Under the pieces are notes generated by a model, which saw only the letters and a program-made list of their open reading frames with translations, was not told where the DNA came from and ran no database searches. Of a DNA stretch of 64,000 nt, positions 1 through 9,502 are shown piece after piece. The position numbers were made by a program, and so were the translations under genes. Numbering within the stretch: position 1 is the stretch's first letter; each line of letters starts with the position of its first letter. Source of the DNA: Desulfobacula toluolica Tol2 (GTDB lineage Bacteria; Desulfobacterota; Desulfobacteria; Desulfobacterales; Desulfobacteraceae); NCBI RefSeq assembly GCF_000307105.1, contig NC_018645.1:4412001-4476000 (forward strand). The letters run 5' to 3'.

Positions 1-252
1 TTTCAAATTACATCCCACCGTGGCAATGGAATAAGAAAATGATCCCGGTTTTAAATGGAATATCGGCTTTTTCTCTATGGGATCAACCCCGGTGGCAATC
101 ACCTTTGGATAAACAAGGGACATCAGCCTGCCGCCTTTATTCTCACGAACCCCGCAAATGCCCCTTTTCCCGTCCTTGATGACACAAAAATGGCGGCAGA
201 TGCCACACCTTACTTTTTTTTCATCCAGTTTTTCATAGATCAGGGTTTCCAT
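1..252 (-). CDS. AmmeMemoRadiSam-type radical SAM enzyme, N-terminal 84 residues (cut by window edge)
   Basis: Reading the minus strand from an ATG at 252 gives an open frame of 84 codons that runs off the window at base 1. The N-terminus has a CGICRHFC cluster-like motif (Cys 16, 19, 23), then GKRGICGVREN, then the segment VDPIEKKPIFHLKPGS, and ends at SIATVGCNLK, the lead-in to the radical SAM CxxxCxxC motif. This order is typical of the pyruvate-formate-lyase-activase-like radical SAM protein of the AmmeMemoRadiSam system (AmrS/MJ0808-like). Its substrate is not known. It lies 19 bp downstream of the methyltransferase gene and probably shares its transcript with the CooC-like ATPase. The radical SAM core lies outside the window, so the family call rests on the N-terminus only. 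Confidence 0.72.
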   Translation of the reverse strand, partial: METLIYEKLDEKKVRCGICRHFCVIKDGKRGICGVRENKGGRLMSLVYPKVIATGVDPIEKKPIFHLKPGSFSYSIATVGCNLK

Positions 253-271
253 TTTTATTGCCTAATCCTTT

Positions 272-1039
272 TTATTGCCGCATCCTTGTGGCCAATCCAG
301 TTGTAGGATTATAGACTCTGCGTTCTTTCACCTTCAACATTAAGGGACGGGTTCGAAATTTCGGCACCGGTTTAATCCGCATGCCTATAAGAGTCCCGAA
401 ACATGATTTTTGAACAATGTTCATGTTTTCAAAAAACCCTGCAATCCTCCCGTAAACAAATGGAAACTGCAGGGTTGTTTTCCATTTCACAGGAACATTT
501 CCCAGAATTGCAAACACAATCTGTTTGAGTTCCCAGATACTGAAAAAATGTACCTGGGTATAGATGTCAGGCATAAAAAAACTTTTAAGCCTGCGAAGCA
601 CATTCAAAGGCGCATACCGGTTTAAAACACAGATAACCACATTATCCTTTGCCACCCTGCAGGCTTCTTCAATAGCCTTGGCAGGCCTTTCCGTAAATTC
701 AAGGCTCGTGAATAATATGGCGCAATCAAATGTATTGTCATCAAAAGGAAGACTTTCAGCCGTCCCCCGGTGAAGATCCACCTGATTGCCAAGCCTTTTT
801 GACGCCAGATCCAGCATGTACAAAGAAGGTTCCACACCTGTAAGAATAAGTCCCCTGTCCAGCAAAAGTTCCAGGCTGATTCCCGTTCCGCATCCAATAT
901 CAAGAATGCGCTGTCCTTTTTCCGGAGATAAAAGATCCAGCATCAATTTGATTTCAAGATCCAGGCAATACTTGTTCCTGGCCTTATCAAACCAGGCATC
1001 ATATGATCCTGCATCTTTAAAATCAAATACATATCCCAT
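272..1039 (-). CDS. class I SAM-dependent methyltransferase
   Basis: This 255-residue protein has the seven-strand methyltransferase signature: motif I ILDIGCGTGISLELL at about residues 45-59, an acidic motif II VEPSLYML, a post-I region AESLPFDDNTFDCAILFTSL and motif III around VAKDNVVICVLN. That layout matches UbiE/Methyltransf_11-type small-molecule methyltransferases. The start ATG follows the cooC-like stop by 2 bp, so translation is probably coupled to that gene. The C-terminal 100 residues are basic and hydrophobic and give no substrate clue. The methyl acceptor is unknown. Membership of a cooC-containing operon suggests, but does not show, a link to C1 or metalloenzyme metabolism. Confidence 0.85.
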   Translation of the reverse strand: MGYVFDFKDAGSYDAWFDKARNKYCLDLEIKLMLDLLSPEKGQRILDIGCGTGISLELLLDRGLILTGVEPSLYMLDLASKRLGNQVDLHRGTAESLPFDDNTFDCAILFTSLEFTERPAKAIEEACRVAKDNVVICVLNRYAPLNVLRRLKSFFMPDIYTQVHFFSIWELKQIVFAILGNVPVKWKTTLQFPFVYGRIAGFFENMNIVQKSCFGTLIGMRIKPVPKFRTRPLMLKVKERRVYNPTTGLATRMRQ

Positions 1040-1041
1040 GC

Positions 1042-1806
1042 TTAATCTATAATCTCTTTTACTTTTGACATCATCTGGTTAACAGCAAAAACTGCGGGAG
1101 AATCATCCTCCAGCTCAAGAACCGACCGTCTTTCCATATCAAACTCAAGAAGGTTGGCATCATCGGGTATGGTGCAGAGTATTGGAACACCGATCCTTTC
1201 GACCTCATCCAGAAAAGCTTTGCTCAAGGTTTCCGGTGCCCGGTTAACGATCAGGCCCTTATGTTTCACATCCAGTTTAAGATCACCCAGCATTTCATTG
1301 ATTCTTCCCACAGCCCTCAGCCCCCTTAAGGCATAGTCTGTGACCAGCAGCAGCATATCAACCTTGCCGCTGGTTCTGCGGCTCAAATGCTCCATCCCGG
1401 CTTCATTGTCAACAAGCAGGTATTTATAATTTTTTTCCAGCTCGTCGGCAAACCGGTTCAGGATATTATTTACCATGCAATAACAGCCCTGGCCTTCCTG
1501 GCGGCCCATGACCAGCAGATCAAAAGAATCCTGCTCAATCAGCACCTGGTTCATCAGCATTTCAAGATAAATCATCTTATCCATGCCCGAGGGAACAGCC
1601 TGGGGATCTTTCATAAAATTTTCACGAACGTCGCCCACTGTTTTTTCAATATTCAGCCCAAGGGTTTCCCCCAGGTTGCTGTTGGGATCTGCGTCAATTG
1701 CAAGAAGCGGATCATTCTGATGTTTTGTAAAATACCGGGTAACCAGTGCTGAAACCGTTGTTTTGCCAACTCCGCCCTTGCCTGCCATTGCGATTACTTT
1801 GCTCAT
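1042..1806 (-). CDS. cooC: CooC-family nickel-insertion ATPase for CO dehydrogenase maturation
   Basis: The 254-residue protein is a MinD/NifH-like deviant Walker ATPase. The P-loop MAGKGGVGKTT covers residues 7-17, followed by the IDADPNSN switch at about 37-44. The CYC motif at residues 108-110, in the context MGRQEGQGCYC, is the CxC signature of CooC/AcsF proteins, where two subunits share a metal ion before nickel is loaded into CODH or acetyl-CoA synthase. A Shine-Dalgarno-like GGAG sits before the ATG. The cooS gene of this window lies about 57 kb away (59087-60982), so this copy may serve that enzyme or an acetyl-CoA synthase complex beyond the left edge. MinD-like partitioning ATPases are the alternative, but the CxC motif argues against them. 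Confidence 0.87.
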   Translation of the reverse strand: MSKVIAMAGKGGVGKTTVSALVTRYFTKHQNDPLLAIDADPNSNLGETLGLNIEKTVGDVRENFMKDPQAVPSGMDKMIYLEMLMNQVLIEQDSFDLLVMGRQEGQGCYCMVNNILNRFADELEKNYKYLLVDNEAGMEHLSRRTSGKVDMLLLVTDYALRGLRAVGRINEMLGDLKLDVKHKGLIVNRAPETLSKAFLDEVERIGVPILCTIPDDANLLEFDMERRSVLELEDDSPAVFAVNQMMSKVKEIID

Positions 1807-1916
1807 ATTTACTCCAAATCCAGTTGGTTAATTTTCTGTTTCTCTAACATAATGCAATCTTTTAAAAATGCAATTAAAGAGTTGAATAATAAACGAATTC
1901 CAAATCCAAAAGCAAT

Positions 1917-4304
1917 TTATTTTCCAAATTGCAAGGATAATTCATGGTATTTCTTTAATTTTTCCTGAACTTTGCCAAAAACAGTCTCTTTGGGATAGCA
2001 GTCGTTTGAATCCGGTTGACCGGCGGCAATACCGGTCAGCACCTCAATGCCCTCTTCAATATTGGTGACCTTATACAAATGAAACCATCCTGACTCAATG
2101 GTCTGAACAACGTCTTTTCTCAAAACAAGATTTTTTACATTTGAAGCCGGAATCATAACCCCCTGGTGTTTTGTCAGCCCTTTTTTCACACAAATATCAT
2201 AAAATCCTTCTATTTTTTCATTCACATCTCCAATGGCCTGGATCTCACCCTTTTGATTCACCGATCCTGTAACCGCGATTTCCTGGCGGATGGGAATGCC
2301 CGAAAGGCTGGAAAGAACCGCATACAACTCCGTGGACGATGCGCTGTCACCGTCAATGCCATCATAACTTTGCTCAAATGTAATGCTGATACTGACACTC
2401 AAAGGATAATTCTGGGCAAACATTCTGCCAAGATAGCCGGAGATAATCATGATCCCCTTATCATGAGTCTGACCCGAAAGATCGGATTCATGCTCAACAT
2501 TAATAATGCCTGCAGGCCCCATATAAGATTCCGCAGTAATCCTTGTGGGCCTGCCAAAGGCAATTTCACCCATATCATAAACCGCCAGAGCATTCACCTG
2601 TCCTGTTGTCCGCCCTTTCACATCAATCAGGACATATTGGTCATCAAACTCCTCGGATAATTTTTCTTCATACAGATTGTTGCGAAACCGCTGCTGGTTC
2701 AAAGCCAGGGTCACATATTTTTCAGACACCACGGAAGCGCCCTCTTTTTTGGCCCAATAATCGGCCTCTTTTAAAATTCCAAGGATCGGACCAAATCTCA
2801 AGGACAGTTTCTGCTGATTTGCAACCATTCTGCTTCCATACCCGATGACTGCCCATACACCGTCTGCGGTAAAACTCAGGAGGTTCTCTTTTTTACAGAC
2901 CCTGGCAATAAACCGGGCATAATTGTAGATATTTTCATCGGTTAATGGTGCTTCATAATCAAAATCCGCCCTGACTTTAAATATCTTGTTAAACCTTGCA
3001 TCCGCACTCTGTAAAATCCTGAAGGGTTCATATCCGCCGACAAGAACCACCTTTACCGACAATGGGATGGGAGCAGGTTTCAGCGAAGGCATGCCGTAAT
3101 CCAACTGGTCGGGCATATCTTCAATCCGAAGCTGTGAATCCTGCAAGGTTCTTTTTAACGATTCCCAGACCAGCGGATTTGACAACAGCGGTTCAATATC
3201 CAAAATAAGATAGCCTTTATTGGCTTTCAGCAATGAACCTGCCTGGACCATTGTAAAATCCGTTTCAAATGATCCTGTAACCGGTTTTTTCTCGATTTTC
3301 CCAAACAGGTTATGAAAACTCGGGTTGGGTTCAAACACCACCGGCGCACCTTTTTCCCTTCTTCGATCCACAAGCACATTGACCTGGTATCGTTTCACAA
3401 GTGATCCGGTCATTTCCAGGACTTTTTCCCCTTCATTCTCTTCCTGGCTTTTAACCCCCAGGAACAAAGAGATATTATCAATAATGTCCTGCTTGACATT
3501 CTTCAGGTATATTTGAATATCCTTGCAATCTTTGAAATAATACCTCACCGGATCAATCTGCTCGGAGATAAGCTGATCTGTTATGGATGCAACCTTTTCC
3601 TTTAATCCCGCCTCCATCTGTTCAGCAAGATTGTCCATTTCAATCAGGCACGGACTGAGTTTTTCTTCAACCTGCTCCATGGCTTCATCAATTTTTCGCA
3701 GGGCCGCCTCATCCAGTGCCTGGTAATCTTCCTGAGACATGGGTTTGCCGTCCAAAAGCGGCACGACCTCATAATCGGTTTGTGTCCTGAGAATTGACAG
3801 CCCCAGGTTCCGGGCAAATTGTTCAACATCCTCAAGCAACTTTTTCTGCCGGATGGAAGTTTCTTTGTGAATGGCGTTCTGCTCTTCCAGGAAAGACGGT
3901 GCTTCAAAGAATTCAGGTATTTTTATCTTTAACACTTCGATGAACCGGGTCATGCTCTGGCTGAAATAGACGGCTGATCCAGCCGGCATTTCAATGACAA
4001 CCGGACAATAATCATTGTCAAAATTATTCACAAGGCAAAGATCTTCCGACGTCTGCCGGTTTTTAGCATGCTCTTTGAGAAGTTCTCTGACGATGGTGGA
4101 TTTACCCGTGCCTTCCAGGCCAGTGACAAAAATATTATATTCCGGACCCGTCATGTTCAATCCAAAATCAATGGCTTCCACCGCCCTTTTTTGATTGATA
4201 ATCCTGTCCAACGGCTCCAATTTTGACGTATCCTTAAAATCAAACAGCCCTGACGGATATTTTTGGTTCAACTCTTTTAGTGAAACTTTAAACTTTTCTT
4301 TCAT
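1917..4304 (-). CDS. LonB-like ATP-dependent serine protease (S16 family)
   Basis: The 795-residue protein has a Lon-type AAA+ module with Walker A GLEGTGKST at residues 62-70 and a C-terminal S16 protease domain. The catalytic Ser is in GDSASS (Ser654) and the dyad Lys is in NEKIEG (Lys697). The 43-residue spacing is that of archaeal LonB. Between them is a long helical insertion (about residues 120-300) and no LAN substrate-binding domain, as in the bacterial Lon-related proteases with AAA_32 and Lon_C domains. It should degrade misfolded or regulatory proteins in an ATP-dependent manner. It has its own AGGAG ribosome site and is separated by about 110 bp from cooC, so it is probably its own unit. 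Confidence 0.88.
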   Translation of the reverse strand: MKEKFKVSLKELNQKYPSGLFDFKDTSKLEPLDRIINQKRAVEAIDFGLNMTGPEYNIFVTGLEGTGKSTIVRELLKEHAKNRQTSEDLCLVNNFDNDYCPVVIEMPAGSAVYFSQSMTRFIEVLKIKIPEFFEAPSFLEEQNAIHKETSIRQKKLLEDVEQFARNLGLSILRTQTDYEVVPLLDGKPMSQEDYQALDEAALRKIDEAMEQVEEKLSPCLIEMDNLAEQMEAGLKEKVASITDQLISEQIDPVRYYFKDCKDIQIYLKNVKQDIIDNISLFLGVKSQEENEGEKVLEMTGSLVKRYQVNVLVDRRREKGAPVVFEPNPSFHNLFGKIEKKPVTGSFETDFTMVQAGSLLKANKGYLILDIEPLLSNPLVWESLKRTLQDSQLRIEDMPDQLDYGMPSLKPAPIPLSVKVVLVGGYEPFRILQSADARFNKIFKVRADFDYEAPLTDENIYNYARFIARVCKKENLLSFTADGVWAVIGYGSRMVANQQKLSLRFGPILGILKEADYWAKKEGASVVSEKYVTLALNQQRFRNNLYEEKLSEEFDDQYVLIDVKGRTTGQVNALAVYDMGEIAFGRPTRITAESYMGPAGIINVEHESDLSGQTHDKGIMIISGYLGRMFAQNYPLSVSISITFEQSYDGIDGDSASSTELYAVLSSLSGIPIRQEIAVTGSVNQKGEIQAIGDVNEKIEGFYDICVKKGLTKHQGVMIPASNVKNLVLRKDVVQTIESGWFHLYKVTNIEEGIEVLTGIAAGQPDSNDCYPKETVFGKVQEKLKKYHELSLQFGK

Positions 4305-4422
4305 TTTCCGCTCCTGATTATTTGTCCGCTCATATCCAACTTTAAAACGCCAAGACTGATATCCATCTTTCTCTCCTGCTATTGCTCTTGCTCAAATTTT
4401 TAAAACCGGCACACATATATTT

Positions 4423-6966
4423 TTATACCTCACGCTTCCGATCTGCACCAATGACAACCTGCCGCAACGCAGCTTTATTTTTTGCCCGAAGCCATTTTTT
4501 TTCAAACCGAGGGTCCAGAACAATCTGTGCAACAGCAGACAGGGCACGCAGGTGAAATTTTCTTTCATCTTTAGAGCCCACCAAAACAAAAGCCGCATAC
4601 ACCAATGGTGTGGATTTGGAAAACTCAATGCCTTTGCGGCACCTGGCCAGAAGAACGGAAAATTTTTTTTCCCCTTCAACAATAATATGGGGAACTGCCA
4701 ATCCAGGTGCCAGTACGGTTGTTATTTCTTCTTCCCGTGTCATCAGCATGTCATACAGAAGTGAAGGCGACATATTCAATGAGTCGGACATGGCATGGGA
4801 AACCATATCAAAAAAGGTTTCCTTGTTCATGGCCTGTTTCAAATCCATTACCGGGCTGTTTTCCACAAACATATCAAACCTGTCTTTTTGAACAAACTTG
4901 TTTTTTTGAACAGACCGGTCTCTTTGAACAAACCCTTCTCTTTGAACAAACCGGTCTGAAGCGATGATCTCTTTGACTTCGGTTTGAACCAGAGGATCAA
5001 TCAATTCCTTTGCACTTGCCTTTTCAACAAGCTGCAGCAATGCTTCTTCCTGGTTGACGTCAAATCTCAAGGCGATTTCTTTTAAGGAATTGGTCGCCCC
5101 CACCACTGTCACAAGATCACCTGCCTCAAGTCTTGTGTAATCATGAGGCACAAACAGCACCCCCCGTCTTCGAACAGACATGATTACGGCATCAAAAGGC
5201 AGCCTCAGATCCCTTAAAGCCAGACCGAACAGGTCCGGATTTTTAATTCGAAGATCAACAATATTCCGGTCTTTTTGCATCCCCATCAGCAATGATGCTG
5301 CAGCAGGCGACTGCACAAAATTGTCCAGCAGGCTGACAATTGCCGTGGCCGGATCAACAATCAAAACACCCAGGGCCTGGAAACGGCTGAAATTTTTCCG
5401 ATCATTCAACCGGGCAATGATGGTCTGAGTTCCAAAATGCTCATACGCTATTTCACATATTTTATAATTTTCATCATCCGACAACATCGCCACAATGGCC
5501 CCGGCATGATCACCGCCCGTATATTTCAATTGAGCAAGGCTCAGGTCTGACAATTGATAAACATTGATGTTTGGATTTTTTTCATGGTGATTGTTCATGT
5601 GAGTAACACCCACTTTCACTGCCCACCCCTGGGAAATCAAAGACATGGCCAAAGCAAACGCCTGGCCGTCAGACCCGAAAATCACTGCATTTCTTGAACC
5701 TGCAGCCACATGACCTTCTGCTCTGGAGTGATCTTCCTTCATCATTTTAATGGCGTATTTAAACAATGGCGGACCAACGATCTGGTTTAAAACAATAATG
5801 GATATGATGATTGTGGCAAAAGGGTTTCCCCATTCGGGAAATTCAACAACCACTTCTTTTGCCAGACCCAGGCCCACACCCGCCTGTGTGATATAGGCCA
5901 TCCAGGAAATGGTGTTGTTTTTCAGGGGATTTTTTGCCAGTGTGCCGCCGATGAAAGATCCGAACAATATGGCAATGGCCCTTGCAAAAAAAAGAGTGAC
6001 GGCAATGGGCCAGGTCTGCACAAGAACATCAAGTGACAAGGATGCGCCGGTCAAAGTGAAAAATGCAATATAGACGGTCAGGCTGATGTCATAGAGAATC
6101 TTTAAAAATTCCCTTCTAACTCTTGATGTATTGGACACGAAAAATCCCGCCACCATACAGATCAGCAAAGGTTCAAGCAAAACTTCAGCAGACAGGGTGC
6201 CATGGGACATCTGCCGGATTTGGGATGACAAAATAAATACAAGATAACCGGCTGATAAAATAAAAGCGGTTTTTAAGGATTTTTGAACAGGCAACAGCAA
6301 CACGGCCAGAATCAGCCTGGAAACAAGATATCCGAGAATAAAGGATGCACCAATCTCCGCTATCAAAAGCAGGATAAAGCTGAAATTAAAATCCATGCCT
6401 GAAAAAAGCGCGTCTGCAATAGATGAATTGGCGGCAAACAAAATAATGACCACCACATCCATAATAATGGTCACCCCCAGCACGGTCTGGGTAAACGAGC
6501 CTTTGGCCCTTAATTCATTGACAATGGCAATGGCGGAAGACGGCGACCGGGCAACCAGTATGGCACCTGCCAGAATTGAAACACCGATTCTTGCGTCAAC
6601 AGGCATAAGTTGCATGAAAGGGATAAATCCGGAAAGAAGAAAAAAGGTCAGACCGGTTAAAAAGAACGTACACACCACAAGACCGGTGGTAATCCATGCA
6701 ATACTTTTGACCCTGGTTTTGAGCTCTTTTAAATACAGCTCTCCGCCGGCAGCAAAAGCAATGAACCCCAAGGAAACTTCATCCACAAACCGCAGATTCA
6801 AGGTGGCTTCCAGGGTGATCAGATCAAGCATATAAGGGCCTGCAATGATACCGGTCAGCAAAAAACCGCTGATCAACGGCAATCCTGTTTTCATCAGGCT
6901 GTGACCGATCTGTTTTGACGCAACAGCAATGAGTGCAAAACAGGCACCAAATACAACAACATCCAT
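4423..6966 (-). CDS. CPA2 cation:proton antiporter with TrkA-N/TrkA-C and C-terminal PTS EIIA-like domain
   Basis: The N-terminal ~400 residues form about 12 hydrophobic segments of the Na+/H+ exchanger (CPA2/KefB-like) type. A Rossmann-like RCK domain follows (VIFGSDGQAFALAMSL onward), then a TrkA-C-like module (about 575-660) ending in RRGVLFVPHDYTRLEAGD. The last ~125 residues resemble PTS EIIA fructose/nitrogen-type domains, with a candidate phospho-histidine in GLAVPHIIVEG. It likely exchanges K+ or Na+ for H+ under nucleotide control, with the EIIA-like domain adding phosphorylation or metabolic control. The start at 6966 (MDVVVFGACF) is chosen because AGGA lies 6 nt upstream; an in-frame ATG at 6981 lacks such a site. 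A run of hexapeptide repeats links the TrkA-C and EIIA regions. Confidence 0.85.
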   Translation of the reverse strand: MDVVVFGACFALIAVASKQIGHSLMKTGLPLISGFLLTGIIAGPYMLDLITLEATLNLRFVDEVSLGFIAFAAGGELYLKELKTRVKSIAWITTGLVVCTFFLTGLTFFLLSGFIPFMQLMPVDARIGVSILAGAILVARSPSSAIAIVNELRAKGSFTQTVLGVTIIMDVVVIILFAANSSIADALFSGMDFNFSFILLLIAEIGASFILGYLVSRLILAVLLLPVQKSLKTAFILSAGYLVFILSSQIRQMSHGTLSAEVLLEPLLICMVAGFFVSNTSRVRREFLKILYDISLTVYIAFFTLTGASLSLDVLVQTWPIAVTLFFARAIAILFGSFIGGTLAKNPLKNNTISWMAYITQAGVGLGLAKEVVVEFPEWGNPFATIIISIIVLNQIVGPPLFKYAIKMMKEDHSRAEGHVAAGSRNAVIFGSDGQAFALAMSLISQGWAVKVGVTHMNNHHEKNPNINVYQLSDLSLAQLKYTGGDHAGAIVAMLSDDENYKICEIAYEHFGTQTIIARLNDRKNFSRFQALGVLIVDPATAIVSLLDNFVQSPAAASLLMGMQKDRNIVDLRIKNPDLFGLALRDLRLPFDAVIMSVRRRGVLFVPHDYTRLEAGDLVTVVGATNSLKEIALRFDVNQEEALLQLVEKASAKELIDPLVQTEVKEIIASDRFVQREGFVQRDRSVQKNKFVQKDRFDMFVENSPVMDLKQAMNKETFFDMVSHAMSDSLNMSPSLLYDMLMTREEEITTVLAPGLAVPHIIVEGEKKFSVLLARCRKGIEFSKSTPLVYAAFVLVGSKDERKFHLRALSAVAQIVLDPRFEKKWLRAKNKAALRQVVIGADRKREV
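4880..4951 (-). repeat. four 18-bp tandem repeats inside the antiporter gene
   Basis: Four 18-bp units (4880-4897, 4898-4915, 4916-4933, 4934-4951) share the core TTTGAACAAAC on the plus strand, with one GAACAGAC variant. They encode imperfect hexapeptides of the type (R/K)(F/S)VQ(R/K)(D/E/N) in the linker between the TrkA-C and EIIA-like domains. The unit length preserves frame, so copy number could vary without breaking the protein. Confidence 0.85.
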
Positions 6967-7225
6967 AGACAATCCTATCATAGAATTCAGAGCCGATGGC
7001 GATCTTCAACTAAAACCATAGACCTGATCATAACATGGAAAACACGGATTGGAAATCAGGCAGGAAGAAAACACAGAGGAATAAAATTTTTCCCAACCAC
7101 AACCAGTTCACAACGACCAAAGAAGATGTTGAATACATGTCATTAAATTTCACAAAACACGGTTCCAGAGACCATAAAAAAATGGTAATATATACAGCTT
7201 TAAAACAAACACCCAAGGATAAACC

Positions 7226-8143
7226 GTGAACAGATCAAACCCGTTGTTCCCATATTTTTGCCTGGTACTGGCCATGATGCTCTGGGCCAGTACCTTTGTT
7301 GCCCTGAAACTGGCCTTCAGGATCTATGACCCCATGGTGGTCATTTTCGGTCGCATGGCTGTAGCAAGCCTTTGCTCTCTCTTTTTTCCTTTTGTTTTCA
7401 AAAACATCCGGTTCAGGGTGAAAGATATAAAACACATCGCCTTTATGGTAATCTGTGAGCCCTGCCTCTATTTTGTCTTTGAAGCCAAGGCCTTAGTCTA
7501 CACCTCAGCAGCCCAGGCAGGGATGATCACAAGCATGATGCCGCTGATGGTTGCCATTGGAGCCTGGCTGATCCTAAAGGAGAGGCTGACTTTTCGTACC
7601 TGTATTGGGTTTTCCATTGCAGTCACGGGTGCCCTGTGGCTGAGCCTTGCATCCAAGGCTTCTTCCCACGGACCCAATCCCCTGATGGGCAACTTCCTTG
7701 AATTTATGGCCATGGTATGTGCATCCGGCTATGCCCTGTCCCTGAAAAAACTGAGCGATCAATACTCTCCTCTTTTTCTCACGTTTATCCAGGCTTTTGC
7801 CGGGGCTGTTTTCTTTTTTCCGGCTCTTTTTTTGCCAGGCACACAGCTCCCTGTCCAGGCAGAACCCCTCCCGCTGTTTGCCATTCTCTATCTGGGCAGT
7901 GCAGTTACATTAGGGGCATATGGATTTTACAATTACGGGGTCAGCAAAATTCCCGCCAGCCAGGCCACTGCATTTATCAATCTGATACCGGTATTCAGCC
8001 TGATCATGAGCGCCGTGGTTTTAGGCGAACGATTTTCAAATGGTCAATACATGGCAGTTATCCTGGTCTTTATCGGAGTGATTTTAAGCCAGGACTTTAA
8101 GGGAATAGTCCGGACAGACCCGGCTCCCCTGCTGGAAGGATGA
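7226..8143 (+). CDS. EamA-family drug/metabolite transporter (DMT superfamily)
   Basis: A 305-residue integral membrane protein with about ten hydrophobic helices arranged as two EamA repeats (about residues 8-140 and 155-290). The first repeat contains LWASTFVALKLAF, and the second ends in NLIPVFSLIMSAVVLGE, both typical of the family. The start is a GTG preceded by AAGGA with 6 nt spacing. Members export amino acids, nucleobases or other metabolites; the substrate cannot be read from the sequence. It is transcribed divergently from the antiporter and followed by a candidate terminator. Confidence 0.88.
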   Translation: MNRSNPLFPYFCLVLAMMLWASTFVALKLAFRIYDPMVVIFGRMAVASLCSLFFPFVFKNIRFRVKDIKHIAFMVICEPCLYFVFEAKALVYTSAAQAGMITSMMPLMVAIGAWLILKERLTFRTCIGFSIAVTGALWLSLASKASSHGPNPLMGNFLEFMAMVCASGYALSLKKLSDQYSPLFLTFIQAFAGAVFFFPALFLPGTQLPVQAEPLPLFAILYLGSAVTLGAYGFYNYGVSKIPASQATAFINLIPVFSLIMSAVVLGERFSNGQYMAVILVFIGVILSQDFKGIVRTDPAPLLEG

Positions 8144-8211
8144 CAGACCTGAGACAACAGGGCTGACCAACTACGGTTCCCTGATGCATTTTTTTAACAG
8201 ATGAGAACACA

Positions 8212-8235
8212 GCAACCTTTATGGTTGCCCTTTTT
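8212..8235 (+). terminator. candidate rho-independent terminator after the EamA gene
   Basis: GCAACC (8212-8217) pairs with GGTTGC (8223-8228) across a 5-nt loop, followed by CC and five T. The stem is short, so the call is moderate. It lies about 70 bp after the transporter stop codon. Confidence 0.5.
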
Positions 8236-8407
8236 GATAAGTCCACAACATTTTATTCCTTAGCTTTTAGATTAAAAATCCACCTAACAAATTCGAATAT
8301 CCCTAAATGGATGAACATTTAAGAACCGGCTTTTCAACCAGTATTTTTTATTGTATAAATCATGAATCAGAACAAGTTACTCCCCAACACAAACAGGCTG
8401 AATCTTC

Positions 8408-9502
8408 ATGCATAAGCTTTTAAAACCATTGTACAAAAAAATCATTCACCCCCTGGACCCGGCGTTTTTTGTCACCCGGTATGCGGCGAAATCAGTCCTG
8501 GCATGCCTCCTGGCACTGCTCCTTGCATTCTTCCTCCAGCTCCCGCAGGGCCTCTACTCCTGGTGCATTTTCGGGGCGTTCATCCTGATGCTTAGCCGTG
8601 CGGGAAGCACATACCGGGAAAGGAGGCTTGTGGCTATAAAACTGATCTTGATCACTGCCATCCTCGTTCCCGTCTCCACCTGGGCCGGAGGGCTGCCCCT
8701 GCTCCGGGAAGCTTATGTGTTTATACTGGTTTTCTGCGCTTTTTTTTCTGCCTGCCTGGGATTCCCCAACATGGTCATCGCCATGGGAGTCATGATCATA
8801 AACCTCTTGGCCATTGGTTCACCAGAACCTTTACTCCAAGGAGTTTTCAGAACCATGGCCGTGCTGCTCGGGGGTGGTGCCGCCTATGGGGTCAGCTTCC
8901 ACATCTGGCCGGTTCACCCGGAAACAGTCCTCCGCAAGGCCGGTGTGGTGGCCCTCACCGACCTTGCTGATTTTTTCCGGGTGGTGACAAAAAAAATCCA
9001 AGGCCGCAGCCTGAAACGCAAAGTATTCCGACTCCAGGATAGAACCACAACTTCCTTGCGCCGCTACCGACAAATTATGGAAGCCATGAACCTGGACCCC
9101 ATGAAAGAACTTGAAAACAACCAAGGCCCCACGGCCCTCTACGGCATGCTGATCCGTCTGAAAACCGCTATCGTGGGCTTGGACAGAAACAGTCGGATAC
9201 ATGAGAACCGCCTCCTTTCAGGAGAAGTCAAGACCGCCTTCTCAAACCTGGCAGCACAAGCATCGATAGCCTTTGACAAGCTTGTCAATCTTCTGGAAGG
9301 AACCTCAAAAAACCGGCCCCAATCCCTGGAAAACGCCTTGGACCATCTTGAAAACCAGCTTCTGAAACTTGGAGCCTACAAAAGGGGGGATGACATGAAA
9401 GAAGAATTCCTGGAAGCGTGGGGGGCCATCCACGCCCTGCGGCACCTGAACCTTGAAATGGAAAACATGGCCCGATTAAAACCCCTGGAGCAAACACCAT
9501 GA
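8408..9502 (+). CDS. half-size FUSC-family inner-membrane protein (first of a pair)
   Basis: The 364-residue protein has an N-terminal cluster of about six hydrophobic helices (residues 25-165, for example SVLACLLALLLAFFLQLP), then a soluble helical domain to the C-terminus. This is one half of the fusaric-acid-resistance/aromatic-acid-exporter (FUSC/ArAE) fold, whose full-length members carry two such halves in about 650-700 residues. The next gene, overlapping by 4 bp (ATGA), supplies a second half of identical length, so the two probably form a heterodimeric exporter or membrane scaffold. No periplasmic adaptor gene is next to them. Substrate unknown. Confidence 0.75.
   Translation: MHKLLKPLYKKIIHPLDPAFFVTRYAAKSVLACLLALLLAFFLQLPQGLYSWCIFGAFILMLSRAGSTYRERRLVAIKLILITAILVPVSTWAGGLPLLREAYVFILVFCAFFSACLGFPNMVIAMGVMIINLLAIGSPEPLLQGVFRTMAVLLGGGAAYGVSFHIWPVHPETVLRKAGVVALTDLADFFRVVTKKIQGRSLKRKVFRLQDRTTTSLRRYRQIMEAMNLDPMKELENNQGPTALYGMLIRLKTAIVGLDRNSRIHENRLLSGEVKTAFSNLAAQASIAFDKLVNLLEGTSKNRPQSLENALDHLENQLLKLGAYKRGDDMKEEFLEAWGAIHALRHLNLEMENMARLKPLEQTP

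Noticed and set aside
4886-4951. The antiporter 18-bp repeats as a CRISPR-like or mobile repeat
   Set aside because: They are contiguous, in frame and encode a hexapeptide linker, so they are an internal coding repeat.
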